The notes under the pieces: generated by a model
The model's input: only the letters and a program-made list of their open reading frames with translations
Database searches by the model: none
Told to the model about the DNA's origin: nothing
DNA from: Cupriavidus pauculus
GTDB taxonomy: Bacteria; Pseudomonadota; Gammaproteobacteria; Burkholderiales; Burkholderiaceae
Direction: 5' to 3'
DNA: 64,000 bases
NCBI RefSeq assembly: GCF_003854935.1
Contig: NZ_CP033969.1
Coordinates: forward strand, 558,001-622,000
Shown here: positions 26,214 through 35,589 of the stretch, piece after piece
Numbering within the stretch: position 1 is the stretch's first letter
How the letters are laid out: each line of letters starts with the position of its first letter
Program-made: the position numbers and the translations under genes

Positions 26214-26894
26214 ATGTCCAACGCTTCGTGCCACGACTTCATCGACCGCTGCGCCTGGGCCGTCGACCTGAGCCCCGACCAGCGCGACCGCGTCAAGCGC
26301 GTGGCCACCGTGCGCGAGTACGCACAGGGCGACTACGTCTGTCACAAGGGTGAAATGGCCGAGCACTGGCTGGGCGTGGTCGAAGGCATCGTCAAGATCA
26401 CCACGGTGTCGCCGTCGGGCAAGTCCGTCACGTTCACCGGCGTGCCCACCGGCGGCTGGTTCGGCGAAGGCGCCGTGCTCAAGCAGGAAATCCGCAAGTA
26501 CGACGTGATGGCGCTGCGCCGGTCACGTATCGCTTTCGTCCCGCGCGAGACTTTTCAGTGGTTGCTGGATACCAGCCTGCCGTTCACGCGCTTCCTGCTG
26601 ATGCAGTTCAACGAGCGCCTGGGGCAGTTCATCGCGGCAGTGGAGTACGAGCGGCTGCTCGACATCGATTCGCGCGTGGCGCGCGCGGTGTCGTCGCTGT
26701 TCAACGAACACCTGTACCCGGGCATCGGATCGACGCTGGAAATCTCGCAGGAAGAAATCGGCCTGCTGGCCGGCATCTCGCGCCAGCGCGCCAACCAGGC
26801 GCTCAAGGTGCTGGAACAACAGGGGCTGGTGCGCGTGGACTACGGCGTGATCGACGTGCTCGACCTGGAGGGGCTGCGGCAGTATGGGGAGTAG
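26214..26894 (+). CDS. Crp/Fnr-family transcriptional regulator
   Basis: A 226-residue protein. Residues about 20-130 form a cyclic-nucleotide-binding-type beta-roll (GDYVCHKGEMAEHWLGVVEG, GGWFGEGAVL). A dimer helix follows, then a winged helix with recognition segment ISQEEIGLLAGISRQRANQALKVLEQQGLV. No N-terminal cysteine cluster for an iron-sulfur centre is present, so oxygen sensing like FNR is unlikely. It is divergent from the acyl-CoA ligase / ABC importer operon with 232 bp between starts, which makes that operon the most likely target. The effector is unknown. Confidence 0.88.
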   Translation: MSNASCHDFIDRCAWAVDLSPDQRDRVKRVATVREYAQGDYVCHKGEMAEHWLGVVEGIVKITTVSPSGKSVTFTGVPTGGWFGEGAVLKQEIRKYDVMALRRSRIAFVPRETFQWLLDTSLPFTRFLLMQFNERLGQFIAAVEYERLLDIDSRVARAVSSLFNEHLYPGIGSTLEISQEEIGLLAGISRQRANQALKVLEQQGLVRVDYGVIDVLDLEGLRQYGE

Positions 26895-26919
26895 CGGTGT
26901 GTACTTGCCGGGTTCTGCT

Positions 26920-27040
26920 CCCCTCTCCCGCGCGCGGGAGAGGGGTTGGGGGTGAGGGCCGGCGTCCCCAGCTGCCACGGTGGCAGCTTGCACCGCCTCA
27001 CCCTCTCCCCCGGCCTCTCTCCCGCCTTGCGGGAGAGAGG
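26920..27040. repeat. Intergenic three-hairpin palindromic repeat (single copy)
   Basis: The first hairpin (26920-26945) has the arms CCCCTCTCCCGC / GCGGGAGAGGGG. The outer stem is followed by a second hairpin (27014-27040) with the variant arms CCTCTCTCCCGC / GCGGGAGAGAGG, where compensating changes keep pairing. It lies between the convergent Crp/Fnr gene and hbd. Confidence 0.88.
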
Positions 27041-27060
27041 AGAAAACCAGGAAACCCGGC

Positions 27061-27915
27061 TTACTTCGAGTACACGTACACCCCGCGCCCCGTCTTCCGC
27101 CCCAGGTACCCCGCCGCCACCATTTCGCGCATCAGCATGGCGGGGCGGTATTTCGGGTCGGCGAACTCGGTATAGAGCACTTCCATCACGGCCAGCATCG
27201 TGTCCAGGCCGATCATGTCGGCCAGGGCCAGCGGGCCGATGGGGTGGTTGCAGCCGAGCTTCATGCCTTCGTCGATTTCCTCGGGCGACGCCAGGCCCTC
27301 GCCCAGCACGCAGAACGCCTCGTTGATCATCGGGCAGAGGATGCGGTTGACCACGAAGCCGGGGCTGTTCTTCACCGTGATCGGGTACTTGCCGAGCTGC
27401 CGCGCCAGCGCCTCCACGTCGGCGTGGGCCGCGTCGCTGGTCTGCAGGCCGCGGATCAGTTCCACCAGCGCCATCAGCGGCACCGGGTTGAAGAAATGCA
27501 TGCCGATGAAGCGGTCCGCGCGCGACGTCACCGCCGCCAGCTTGGTGATCGAGATCGACGACGTGTTCGACGCGATGATCACGTTCGGCCCGGCGATGGC
27601 GTCGATCTGCTTCAGGATGTTGACCTTGAGATCGTAGTTCTCGGTGGCGGCCTCGATGACGATGTCGGCGCGCTTCAGGTCGTCATACGACGTGCTGCCC
27701 TGGATGCGGGCCAGCGCTGCCGCCTTGTCGGCCTCGGTGGCCTTTTCCTTCTTGATCAGGCGGTCCAGGCTGCCCGCCACCGTGGCGATGCCCTTCTGCA
27801 CGGCGGCGTCGCTGATGTCGACCATCACCACATCGAGCCCCACCACCGCGCACGCCTGCGCAATGCCGTTGCCCATCGTGCCGGCACCCACGATGCCTAC
27901 TGTCTTGATTGCCAT
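27061..27915 (-). CDS. hbd: 3-hydroxybutyryl-CoA dehydrogenase
   Basis: A 284-residue NAD-dependent dehydrogenase. The Rossmann motif is GAGTMGNGIAQ at residues 7-17. The catalytic region GMHFFNPVPLMALVELI includes the conserved His, and VNRILCPMINEA lies in the C-terminal dimerisation domain. Length matches Hbd/PaaH (about 282). It oxidises (S)-3-hydroxybutyryl-CoA to acetoacetyl-CoA. It lies downstream of icmF and a HIT gene on the same strand. Together these fit conversion of isobutyryl-CoA to butyryl-CoA and onward to acetoacetyl-CoA, although the dehydrogenase and hydratase steps are not encoded here. Confidence 0.92.
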   Translation of the reverse strand: MAIKTVGIVGAGTMGNGIAQACAVVGLDVVMVDISDAAVQKGIATVAGSLDRLIKKEKATEADKAAALARIQGSTSYDDLKRADIVIEAATENYDLKVNILKQIDAIAGPNVIIASNTSSISITKLAAVTSRADRFIGMHFFNPVPLMALVELIRGLQTSDAAHADVEALARQLGKYPITVKNSPGFVVNRILCPMINEAFCVLGEGLASPEEIDEGMKLGCNHPIGPLALADMIGLDTMLAVMEVLYTEFADPKYRPAMLMREMVAAGYLGRKTGRGVYVYSK

Positions 27916-27962
27916 GACTGCTTCCTTGCTCTGTCGGAGGGTTGTAACGGATTCGGATCGGA

Positions 27963-28394
27963 TTACCGCTTCGCCAGCGCGGCGGCCAGCCGCTCGGCGT
28001 GCGCCTTGAGCACGTCCATGCTGGCCTGCTCGCGCGCGTGGCCGCGCAGGGCCTGGCTGGCGTAGCGCGGCACGATGTGGAAGTGCACGTGCGGCACGGT
28101 CTGGCCGGCGGCGGCGCCGTTGAACTGGCTGATGACGATGCCGTCGGGCGCGAAGGTTTCGCGCACCGCGCGCGCCACGATCTGCGTGGTGCGGATGGCG
28201 GCGGCGGCGCCGGCCTCGGACAGGCCGAACAGGTCCACGGCGGCCTCCTTGGGCACCACCAGCGTGTGGCCGTCGGACTGCGGCATGATGTCCAGGAACG
28301 CGATTGTGTCGGCGTCCTCGTACACCTTGAAGCTGGGAAGTTCGCCGCGCAGGATGCGGGCAAAGATATTCTGGCTGTCGTACTCGGATTGCAT
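27963..28394 (-). CDS. HIT-family nucleotide-binding protein
   Basis: A 143-residue histidine-triad protein. The triad HVHFHIVPR is near residue 100, with the upstream LVVPKEAAVDLFGLS strand and the N-terminal IFARILRGELPSFKVYED of Hint-type proteins. Hint/HIT enzymes hydrolyse adenosine phosphoramidates or related nucleotides. Role here unknown. It sits between icmF and hbd on the same strand. Confidence 0.88.
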   Translation of the reverse strand: MQSEYDSQNIFARILRGELPSFKVYEDADTIAFLDIMPQSDGHTLVVPKEAAVDLFGLSEAGAAAAIRTTQIVARAVRETFAPDGIVISQFNGAAAGQTVPHVHFHIVPRYASQALRGHAREQASMDVLKAHAERLAAALAKR

Positions 28395-28493
28395 GGCGGT
28401 TTTACGAAGTTCGCGGTTCGGGAGGGACGTGCGGAAACGCCGAGTTTAGCCCCAGCGTCCCGCCGCGTGAACCACCCGCCGCGCGATTTCCGC

Positions 28494-31400
28494 CTACATG
28501 TTGCGCCGGTACTGCCCGCCCACCTGGAACAGCGCGTGCGTGATCTGCCCCAGCGAGCACACGCGCACCGCGTCCATCAGCACCGCGAAGACATTGCCGT
28601 TGTCGATCACGGCCTGGCGCAGGCGGTCCAGCATGGCGGGCGCGTCACCGGCATGGCGCGCATGGAATTCCGCCAGGCGGGCAAGCTGGCTCTGCTTCTC
28701 GTCCTCGCTGGACCGCGCCAGTTCCAGCGATTGTGGCGTCGGGTCGCCATTCGGGTTGCGGAATGTGTTCACGCCGATGATCGGCAGCGTGCCGTCGTGC
28801 TTGAGCTGCTCGTAATACAGCGATTCCTCCTGGATCTTGCCGCGCTGGTAGCCGGTCTCCATCGCGCCCAGCACGCCGCCGCGTTCGGCAATGCGCTCGA
28901 ACTCCTGCAGCACGGCCTCTTCCACGAGGTCGGTCAGTTCCTCGATCAGGAAACTGCCCTGGTTCGGGTTCTCGCAGCGGGCCACGCCCCACTCGCGGTT
29001 GATGATGAGCTGGATCGCCAGCGCCCGGCGCACCGATTCGGCCGTGGGCGTGGTGATCGCCTCGTCATAGGCGTTGGTGTGCAGCGAGTTGCAGTTGTCG
29101 TAGATGGCGATCAGCGCCTGCAGCGTCGTGCGGATGTCGTTGAAGTCGATCTCCTGCGCGTGCAGCGACCGGCCCGACGTCTGGATGTGGTACTTGAGCT
29201 TCTGGCTGCGCTCGTTGGCGCCGTACTTGTCGCGCATCGTCACGGCCCAGATGCGGCGCGCCACGCGGCCCAGCACGCTGTACTCGGGGTCCATGCCGTT
29301 GGAGAAGAAGAACGACAGGTTCGGCGCAAAGTCGTCCACGTGCATGCCGCGCGCCAGGTACGTCTCCACGTAGGTGAAGCCGTTGGCCAGCGTGAACGCA
29401 AGCTGCGAGATCGGGTTGGCGCCGGCCTCGGCGATGTGGTACCCGGAGATCGACACCGAGTAGAAGTTGCGCACCTGGTGGTGCACGAAGTACGCCTGGA
29501 TGTCGCCCATCACCTTCAGCGAGAACTCGGTGCTGAAGATGCACGTGTTCTGGCCCTGGTCCTCCTTGAGGATGTCGGCCTGCACCGTGCCGCGCACGTT
29601 CTGCAGCACCCAGGCGCGGATCTTCGATTCCTCGTCGGCGGTCGGCTCGCGGCCGTTGTCGGATCGGAATTTGTCCAGATTCTGGTCGATGGCGGTGTTC
29701 ATGAACATCGCCAGGATGGTCGGCGCCGGGCCGTTGATCGTCATCGACACCGACGTGCCGGGGCTGGTCAGGTCAAAGCCGTCGTAGAGCACCTTCATGT
29801 CGTCGAGCGTGGCGATCGACACGCCCGAGTTGCCCACCTTGCCGTAGATGTCCGGCCGCTCGTGCGGGTCCTCGCCGTACAGCGTGACCGAATCGAACGC
29901 GGTGGACAGCCGCTTGGCGTCCATGCCCTCGGAGACGAGCTTGAAGCGCCGGTTGGTGCGGAACGCATCGCCCTCGCCCGCGAACATGCGCGTGGGGTCC
30001 TCGCCCTCGCGCTTGAACGCGAATACGCCGGCGGTGTACGGAAAGCTGCCCGGCACGTTCTCGCGCATCAGCCATTTCAGGATCTCGCCGTCGTCCTCGA
30101 AGCGCGGCAGCACCACCTTGCGGATCTTCGTGCCCGACAGCGTGGTGGTGACCAGCCCCGTGCGCAGCTCCTTGTCTCGTATTTTTACGATGTACTCGTC
30201 GCCGCCGTAGGCCGCCTGCATCTGTGGCCACATGGCCAGCAGCTTGCGCTCGACGGCGCCCAGCGCGGCGTCGCGCTCGCCGGCGAGCGCTTCCAGCGCG
30301 CCACCGTCGGCATTGCTGCCCGACGCCTTGAGCATGTCGCGCGCCGCGCGCAGTTGCTGGCGCTCGCGTGCCAGCCGGCTCTGCTCGGCCACGCGGCGAT
30401 GGTAGGCGCGCACCGTATCGGCCAACTCCGCCAGGTAGCGGCTGCGCGCCGGCGGCACGATCACGTTCTGACCCGTGGAAATGCGCCCGGCCAGCCTGGG
30501 CAGGCCGCCCGGCTGCAGCGCCAGCCCGTGCCCGGCCAGCGCCTGCGCCAGCCCCTGGTACAGCATGGTCACGCCGTCATCGTTGAAGCGCGATGCCTGG
30601 GTGCCGTAGACCGGCATGTCCTCGGCCTTGCTGTGCCATTGCTCGCGGTTGCGCTGCACCTGCTTGGCCACGTCGCGCCAGGCGTCCTGGGCGCCCTTGC
30701 GGTCGAACTTGTTGATCGCCACGAAATCGGCAAAGTCGAGCATGTCGATCTTTTCGAGTTGACTGGCCGCGCCAAACTCGGGCGTCATCACGTACAGCGA
30801 CAGGTCCACGTGCGGCACGACGGCCGCGTCGCCCTGCCCGATGCCCGACGTCTCCACGATCACCAGGTCGAAGCGGGCCGCCTTGCACGCGGCAATCACG
30901 TCCGGCAGCGCCTGCGAGATTTCCGAGCCGGCCTCGCGCGTGGCCAGCGACCGCATGAAGATGTTCGGGTGGTTGATCGCGTTCATGCGGATGCGGTCGC
31001 CCAGCAGCGCCCCGCCCGACTTGCGCCGCGACGGGTCGATCGAGATCACGGCAATCGACAGCGCGTCGTGCTGGTCCAGCCGGAAGCGGCGGATCAGCTC
31101 GTCGGTCAGCGACGACTTGCCCGCGCCGCCCGTGCCCGTGATGCCCAGCACCGGCGTGCTTGCGGCCCGCGCGGCGTCGTGCAGCGCGCCAACCAGGCCG
31201 GGGGCGGCCTTGCCGTTTTCCAGCGCGGTGATGAGCTGGGCCAGCGCGCGGCGGTCGCCTTGCGACACGGCGTCGAGCGTGGCCGGTGCGTAGCGCGTCA
31301 GGTCGATGTCGCAGCGCTGCACCATGTCGGCGATCATGCCGGCCAGGCCCATGCGCTGGCCGTCCTCGGGGCTGTAGATGCGCGCCACGCCGTACGCCTG

Positions 31401-31790
31401 CAGCGCACGGATCTCGTCCGGCACGATCACGCCGCCGCCGCCGCCGAACACCTGGATGTGCTCGCCGCCGTGCTCGCGCAGCAGATCGATCATGTACTGG
31501 AAGTATTCGACGTGGCCGCCCTGGTAGCTGGAGATGGCGATGCCCTGCACGTCCTCCTGCAGCGCGGCGGTGACCACCTCGTGCACGGACCGGTTATGGC
31601 CCAGGTGGATGACCTCGCAGCCGTGCGACTGCAGGATGCGCCGCATGATGTTGATCGACGCGTCGTGGCCGTCGAACAGCGACGCCGCGGTGACAAAGCG
31701 CACCTTGTTGGCCGGGCCGCCGGCCTGCGCCGCCTGCGGCCGGGCGGCCGCCGTCCTGCTCACATCCGAAAGATCAGTCATTGTCTCCAC
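28494..31790 (-). CDS. icmF: Fused isobutyryl-CoA mutase IcmF (B12 domain, G-protein chaperone, mutase domain)
   Basis: A 1098-residue three-part enzyme. Residues about 28-165 form the cobalamin-binding domain, with the cobalt-ligand motif FDGHDASI and the later [12 protein letters not shown]. Residues about 200-420 are a MeaI/MeaB-type GTPase chaperone, with Walker [10 protein letters not shown] and NKFDRKG for guanine specificity. The rest is the TIM-barrel acyl-CoA mutase ([26 protein letters not shown]). It rearranges isobutyryl-CoA and n-butyryl-CoA. This fusion is well known from Cupriavidus. Starts METMTDL; the second Met is an alternative. A LiuR-like operator overlaps its promoter, which links it to branched-chain amino acid breakdown. 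Confidence 0.96.
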   Translation of the reverse strand: METMTDLSDVSRTAAARPQAAQAGGPANKVRFVTAASLFDGHDASINIMRRILQSHGCEVIHLGHNRSVHEVVTAALQEDVQGIAISSYQGGHVEYFQYMIDLLREHGGEHIQVFGGGGGVIVPDEIRALQAYGVARIYSPEDGQRMGLAGMIADMVQRCDIDLTRYAPATLDAVSQGDRRALAQLITALENGKAAPGLVGALHDAARAASTPVLGITGTGGAGKSSLTDELIRRFRLDQHDALSIAVISIDPSRRKSGGALLGDRIRMNAINHPNIFMRSLATREAGSEISQALPDVIAACKAARFDLVIVETSGIGQGDAAVVPHVDLSLYVMTPEFGAASQLEKIDMLDFADFVAINKFDRKGAQDAWRDVAKQVQRNREQWHSKAEDMPVYGTQASRFNDDGVTMLYQGLAQALAGHGLALQPGGLPRLAGRISTGQNVIVPPARSRYLAELADTVRAYHRRVAEQSRLARERQQLRAARDMLKASGSNADGGALEALAGERDAALGAVERKLLAMWPQMQAAYGGDEYIVKIRDKELRTGLVTTTLSGTKIRKVVLPRFEDDGEILKWLMRENVPGSFPYTAGVFAFKREGEDPTRMFAGEGDAFRTNRRFKLVSEGMDAKRLSTAFDSVTLYGEDPHERPDIYGKVGNSGVSIATLDDMKVLYDGFDLTSPGTSVSMTINGPAPTILAMFMNTAIDQNLDKFRSDNGREPTADEESKIRAWVLQNVRGTVQADILKEDQGQNTCIFSTEFSLKVMGDIQAYFVHHQVRNFYSVSISGYHIAEAGANPISQLAFTLANGFTYVETYLARGMHVDDFAPNLSFFFSNGMDPEYSVLGRVARRIWAVTMRDKYGANERSQKLKYHIQTSGRSLHAQEIDFNDIRTTLQALIAIYDNCNSLHTNAYDEAITTPTAESVRRALAIQLIINREWGVARCENPNQGSFLIEELTDLVEEAVLQEFERIAERGGVLGAMETGYQRGKIQEESLYYEQLKHDGTLPIIGVNTFRNPNGDPTPQSLELARSSEDEKQSQLARLAEFHARHAGDAPAMLDRLRQAVIDNGNVFAVLMDAVRVCSLGQITHALFQVGGQYRRNM

Positions 31791-31872
31791 CGCTCTGTTA
31801 TGTGGCTGGCTGCCCGGTGTGGCTGGCTGGCGTGCCGGCGGTTCTGGCGACCGCGCTCACAGGGGCCGGACG

Positions 31873-31903
31873 ATTATATGACGTTTACGTTAACGTAAGT
31901 CCA
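31873..31903 (-). promoter_or_regulatory. icmF promoter with LiuR-like operator in a 19-bp spacer
   Basis: On the minus strand a consensus TATAAT -10 occupies 31878-31873, about 83 bp before the icmF ATG. A TGGACT -35-like hexamer at 31903-31898 leaves a 19-bp spacer, the long spacing typical of MerR-family promoters. The palindrome TTACGTTAACGTAA (31885-31898) fills this spacer. As I recall it, the LiuR (MerR family) site for branched-chain acyl-CoA catabolism has the form TTTACGT-NN-ACGTAAA. Regulator identity is inferred. Confidence 0.6.
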
Positions 31904-32065
31904 GGGACGCGGGTAAGCACCGATCGTCTCTGCCGGCATCGTCTCACAGCGGGGTACGGAGCAGAAGGGCCCGGAGACCGCCCCTGCGCCGCGGGAGGTC
32001 GGCGCAGGCGGGATGGCGGTTCCGGATCCCAGGAGAAAGCGGGGGTGGCGGGCGGCCCGCCGAGG

Positions 32066-32404
32066 TCAGGCGTGCACGCGCGGGCAGTCGCCGAAGGCGT
32101 CGGTCTTGCGTTCGCCCCAGCGGCGCGCCAGTTGGCGGATGACGAATACCGTCCGGCGCAGCGACCACGGCGCCGGCGTCTCGGCAAGCTGGAAGCGCGC
32201 GGCGCCGCCTTCGGCCGACAGCCAGACGCGGTCGCCTTCGGTCAGCACGTGGGTATCGCCGGCGCGCAGCCAGATATCGCGCGGATGGCCTTCCACGGTC
32301 AGCCACAGGCTGCCTTCCAGCGCGGTCACGCTCTGGCCGTGGCGGGCGCGCCAGCCCACCGGCCGGCCGGTTTCGTCGAGTTCGAATGTCCTGAGTTCAC
32401 GCAT
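32066..32404 (-). CDS. DUF2917 domain protein
   Basis: A 112-residue small protein with a cupin-like beta segment (GSLWLTVEGHPRDIWLRAGDTHVL) that matches the DUF2917 family. No signal peptide or membrane helix is visible. The ATG at 32404 is supported by AAGGAG eight bases upstream. It is divergent from a MocR-family regulator gene, with 179 bp between starts. This pairing is frequent in Burkholderiales and suggests the regulator controls it. Function unknown. Confidence 0.8.
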   Translation of the reverse strand: MRELRTFELDETGRPVGWRARHGQSVTALEGSLWLTVEGHPRDIWLRAGDTHVLTEGDRVWLSAEGGAARFQLAETPAPWSLRRTVFVIRQLARRWGERKTDAFGDCPRVHA

Positions 32405-32503
32405 CGGTGTCTCCTTGCCTTGCCCGGCGCAGCCGCTCTGGATCAAGGGATCGGGCGGATTAGGGGGCGCTGCGCCATGGCCACATTTATCCACGGCGGC
32501 GAC

Positions 32504-32547
32504 TACAATCCCATGCACAGTTCCGAACAGTTTTCGTTGGACTGTTC
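32504..32547 (+). promoter_or_regulatory. Promoter and inverted-repeat operator of the first MocR gene
   Basis: TACAAT at 32504-32509 is a good -10 for the rightward gene. GAACAGT (32525-32531) and ACTGTTC (32541-32547) are perfect 7-bp arms separated by 9 bp, placed just after the expected transcription start. Related ACAGTT / AGTTTCGACTG sequence surrounds them. This fits repression by the MocR protein itself or control of the divergent DUF2917 gene. Confidence 0.5.
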
Positions 32548-32583
32548 AGTAGTTTCGACTGACACTTGCCGCCCCCGTCACTT

Positions 32584-33984
32584 ATGCAACTCGTAATCGA
32601 CCCATCCACGGGCGTCCCGCTGACCGAGCAGATCGTGCTGGGCGTGAAGACGTGGATCAGCTCCCGCGAGGCCGCGCCCGGCGCGCGCCTGCCATCGATC
32701 CGCGCGCTGGCCGCCGAGCACCGGATCAGCCGCTTTCCGGTCATCGAGGCGTATGACCGGCTGGTGTCGCAGGGGCTGGTCGATTCTCGCCAGGGCTCGG
32801 GCTTCTATGTGGCGGAGAGCGCGCTGACCGGGCGGCAGGGCCGGGGCTGGTCGGACCCGAGCCTGGCCGAGGACCTGTCCGAGCACATCATCGACCAGTT
32901 CCACCACCCCAGCGGCATGCTGAAGCTGGCCGGCGGGTTCGTGCCCGAGGAATGGCGCGACGTGGAGGGCCTGACGCAGGCCATCCGCCACATCACGCGG
33001 CACGACATCGACAGCGTGATCCACTACGCCACGCCGCTGGGCCACCCGGCGCTGCGCAAGCACGTGCTGACGCGCGTGCGCCAGGTGGGCATCGAGGCCG
33101 ACCTGACGCAGGTGCTGATCACCTCGGGCGCCAGCCAGGCGCTGGACCTGATCGTGCGCCACCTGCTCAAGCCCGGCGACACGGTGTTCGTCGAGGACCC
33201 CGGCTACTACAACCTGTTCGGCCTGCTGCGCATGCACGGCGTGCAGCTGGTGGGCGTGCCGCACACGCCGAACGGGCCCGACCCCGAAGCCTGTGAGCGG
33301 CTGCTGCGCGACCACAAGCCCAAGCTGTTCTTCACCAACAGCGTGCTGCAGAACCCCACCGGCTCCACGCTGTCGCCGCCGGTGGCGTTCCGGCTGCTGG
33401 AACTAGCGCGGCGCCACAACTTCCGGTTCGTCGAGGACGACATCTTCTCGGACTTCCAGCTCAACTTCACCGACCGGCTGGCCACGCTGGACCAGCTTGA
33501 GCACGTGATCTACATCGGCGGCTTCTCGAAGACCGTGTCGGCGGCGCTGCGGGTGGGGTACCTGGTGGCGGACAAGACGCTGATCAAGGACCTGATCGAC
33601 GTGAAGGTGCTGACCAGCGTGGCGGGATCGCACTTTGCCGAAGCCGTGACGGCGGCGATGCTGGAGCGCGGCGCCTACCGCAAGTACGTGGAACGGCTAC
33701 GCGTGCGCACGCGCGAGGTGACGGCCGGCGCGGTCAAGATCCTGGGCCAGTACGGCTGGGAAGTGTTCTGCGAGCCGGCCGGCGGCAACTTCCTGTGGGC
33801 CCGCGCGCCCGGCATCGACGATTCGCGCGAGCTGGTGGCGATGGCCGAGACCCAGGGCATCGCGCTGGCGCCGGGCCATTTCTTCCGGCCCGGCGGCGAG
33901 ACGTCGGCCTGGGTGCGCATCAATTCGGCCTATGCCGGCGAGCCGCGCTCGCGGGCGTTCTTCGAGCAAGCGGGCCGCCGCTGA
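32584..33984 (+). CDS. MocR/GntR-family regulator with aminotransferase-like domain (first copy)
   Basis: A 466-residue protein. An N-terminal GntR winged helix (residues about 10-75: LTEQIVLGVKTWI, LPSIRALAAEHRISRFPVIEAYDRL) is joined to a fold-type-I PLP domain with substrate-loop NSVLQNPTGSTLSP, EDDIFSDF, and the PLP lysine in IGGFSKTVSAALRVGYL. MocR proteins sense amino-acid-like or PLP ligands. ATG 32584 gives the normal HTH N-terminus. Its stop (TGA 33982-33984) directly abuts the stop of the convergent permease gene, forming TGATCA. Candidate targets are itself and the divergent DUF2917 gene. Confidence 0.9.
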   Translation: MQLVIDPSTGVPLTEQIVLGVKTWISSREAAPGARLPSIRALAAEHRISRFPVIEAYDRLVSQGLVDSRQGSGFYVAESALTGRQGRGWSDPSLAEDLSEHIIDQFHHPSGMLKLAGGFVPEEWRDVEGLTQAIRHITRHDIDSVIHYATPLGHPALRKHVLTRVRQVGIEADLTQVLITSGASQALDLIVRHLLKPGDTVFVEDPGYYNLFGLLRMHGVQLVGVPHTPNGPDPEACERLLRDHKPKLFFTNSVLQNPTGSTLSPPVAFRLLELARRHNFRFVEDDIFSDFQLNFTDRLATLDQLEHVIYIGGFSKTVSAALRVGYLVADKTLIKDLIDVKVLTSVAGSHFAEAVTAAMLERGAYRKYVERLRVRTREVTAGAVKILGQYGWEVFCEPAGGNFLWARAPGIDDSRELVAMAETQGIALAPGHFFRPGGETSAWVRINSAYAGEPRSRAFFEQAGRR

Positions 33985-35394
33985 TCAGCCCTGGGCGTCG
34001 CCGCCGTGGTTGTGCAGCACGGCGTTGCGGCGCGAGTAGGCAAAGTAGACCACCAGCCCCAGCGCCAGCCAGCACAGGAACGCGATCCACGTGAGCGCCT
34101 GCAGGTGGGCCATCAGGAACACGCAGAACGCCACGGCCAGCAGGGGCACCACGGGCACGCCGGGGCAGCGGAACGTGCGCGGCAGGTGCGGATGGGTGCG
34201 GCGCAGGACCAGCGTCGCCACCGCGATCAGCGTGAACGCCGACAGCGTGCCGATGTTGATCAGCTCGGCCAGCACGTTCAGCGGCACGAAGCCGGCAATC
34301 GTGGCAAAGACGATGCCCACGGTCCACGTGGCCTTGAACGGCGTGGCGTGGACGGGATGCACCTCGGAAAGCTTCTCGGGCAGCAGGCCGTCGCGCGACA
34401 TCGCAAAGATGATGCGCGTCTGGCCGTAGGTCATCACCAGGATCACCGTGGTCATGCCCAGGATGGCGCCCAGGTCGACAAACCCGGCCACCCAGTTCTG
34501 CCCGGCGTACTGCAGCGCCAGCGACACCGGATGGTCCACGCCCGCGAACTTGGCGAACGGCACGATGCCGGTCATGATGGCCGACACGGCCACGTACAGG
34601 ATGGCGCAGACCGCCAGCGAGCCGACGATGCCGATCGGCAGGTCGCGGCCGGGGTTGCGCACCTCCTCGGCGGCCGACGTCACCGCATCGAAGCCGATGA
34701 ACGCGAAGAACACCAGCGCCGCCGCATTGAAGATGCCCGACAGCCCGAACGGCGCGAACGGCTGCCAGTTGGCCGGCTGCACGTGCCAGACGCCCACGGC
34801 GATGAACAGCAGCACCACGCCCACCTTGATCGCCACCATCACGTTGTTGAGCCGCGCCGACTCGCGCACGCCGTACGACACCACCCAGGTAATCGCCAGC
34901 ATGATCAGGATGGCCGGCAGGTTGACCACGGTCTCCACGCCCGGCACCGCCCCCGGCGCGGCGGTCAGCGCGGCCGGCAGCCGGATGCCGAAGCCGGCGA
35001 TCAGCGACTGGAAGTAGCCCGACCAGCCCACCGACACCGCCGACGTGGCCAGCCCGTATTCCAGCAGCAGGTCCCAGCCAATCATCCACGCGACGATCTC
35101 GCCCAGCGTGGCGTAGCTGTAGGTGTAGATCGAGCCGGACACAGGAATTGCCGACGCAAACTCTGCATAGCACAACGCTGCAAAGCCACAGGCCATGGCC
35201 GCGATCACGAACGACACGGTCAGCGCCGGCCCGGCCGTCAGCGCGCCCGTGCCGGTCAGCACGAAGATGCCCGTGCCGATGATGGCGCCGATGCCCATCA
35301 GCACCAGATCCACGGGGCCCAGCACCTTGCGCAAGCCGTCGTGCTCGCTTACGTCGAGCATCGATTCAATGTTCTTGGTGCGGAATAGGCTCAT
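33985..35394 (-). CDS. APC-family amino acid permease (cationic amino acid transporter type)
   Basis: A 469-residue membrane protein with about 12-13 helices. Typical features are LMGIGAIIGTGIFVLTGTGA (first helix, with the GxxIGxGIF substrate motif), ALCYAEFASAIPVSGSIYTYSYATLGE, and FIGFDAVTSAAEEVRNPGRDLPIGI. These match the YhdG/CAT branch of the APC superfamily, which imports amino acids. ATG 35394 is preferred because a GGAG lies just before it; the frame is open to 35433. It sits near beta-alanine degradation genes but is separated from them by a terminator, so a role in beta-alanine uptake is only a possibility. Confidence 0.9.
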   Translation of the reverse strand: MSLFRTKNIESMLDVSEHDGLRKVLGPVDLVLMGIGAIIGTGIFVLTGTGALTAGPALTVSFVIAAMACGFAALCYAEFASAIPVSGSIYTYSYATLGEIVAWMIGWDLLLEYGLATSAVSVGWSGYFQSLIAGFGIRLPAALTAAPGAVPGVETVVNLPAILIMLAITWVVSYGVRESARLNNVMVAIKVGVVLLFIAVGVWHVQPANWQPFAPFGLSGIFNAAALVFFAFIGFDAVTSAAEEVRNPGRDLPIGIVGSLAVCAILYVAVSAIMTGIVPFAKFAGVDHPVSLALQYAGQNWVAGFVDLGAILGMTTVILVMTYGQTRIIFAMSRDGLLPEKLSEVHPVHATPFKATWTVGIVFATIAGFVPLNVLAELINIGTLSAFTLIAVATLVLRRTHPHLPRTFRCPGVPVVPLLAVAFCVFLMAHLQALTWIAFLCWLALGLVVYFAYSRRNAVLHNHGGDAQG

Positions 35395-35535
35395 GAGGGG
35401 CTCCGGGCGGTCAGTCGGGTGCATCGGGTGCATTGACTATAGGTTGTACCAGTCGCGCCGGCGGCCGGAACCGCACATCTCGTGGAAGGCGGGGGCCGCC
35501 GGCGAGGGCGCGATGATACACGGGGCCGCCGGCCA

Positions 35536-35563
35536 ATAAAAAGCGCTCCACGAGGGAGCGCTT
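35536..35563 (-). terminator. Intrinsic terminator of the beta-alanine operon
   Basis: Minus-strand arms AAGCGCTCC and GGAGCGCTT form a 9-bp stem with loop CTCGT, followed by TTTATT. It lies 27 bp after the mmsA/bauC stop. Confidence 0.88.
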
Positions 35564-35589
35564 GCTGGGTCGGAGCGGAGGGTGCCGCC

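Noticed and set aside
27999-31898. A 1299-codon plus-strand frame opposite icmF
   Set aside because: It mirrors icmF codon structure and has no recognisable domain; icmF is certain.
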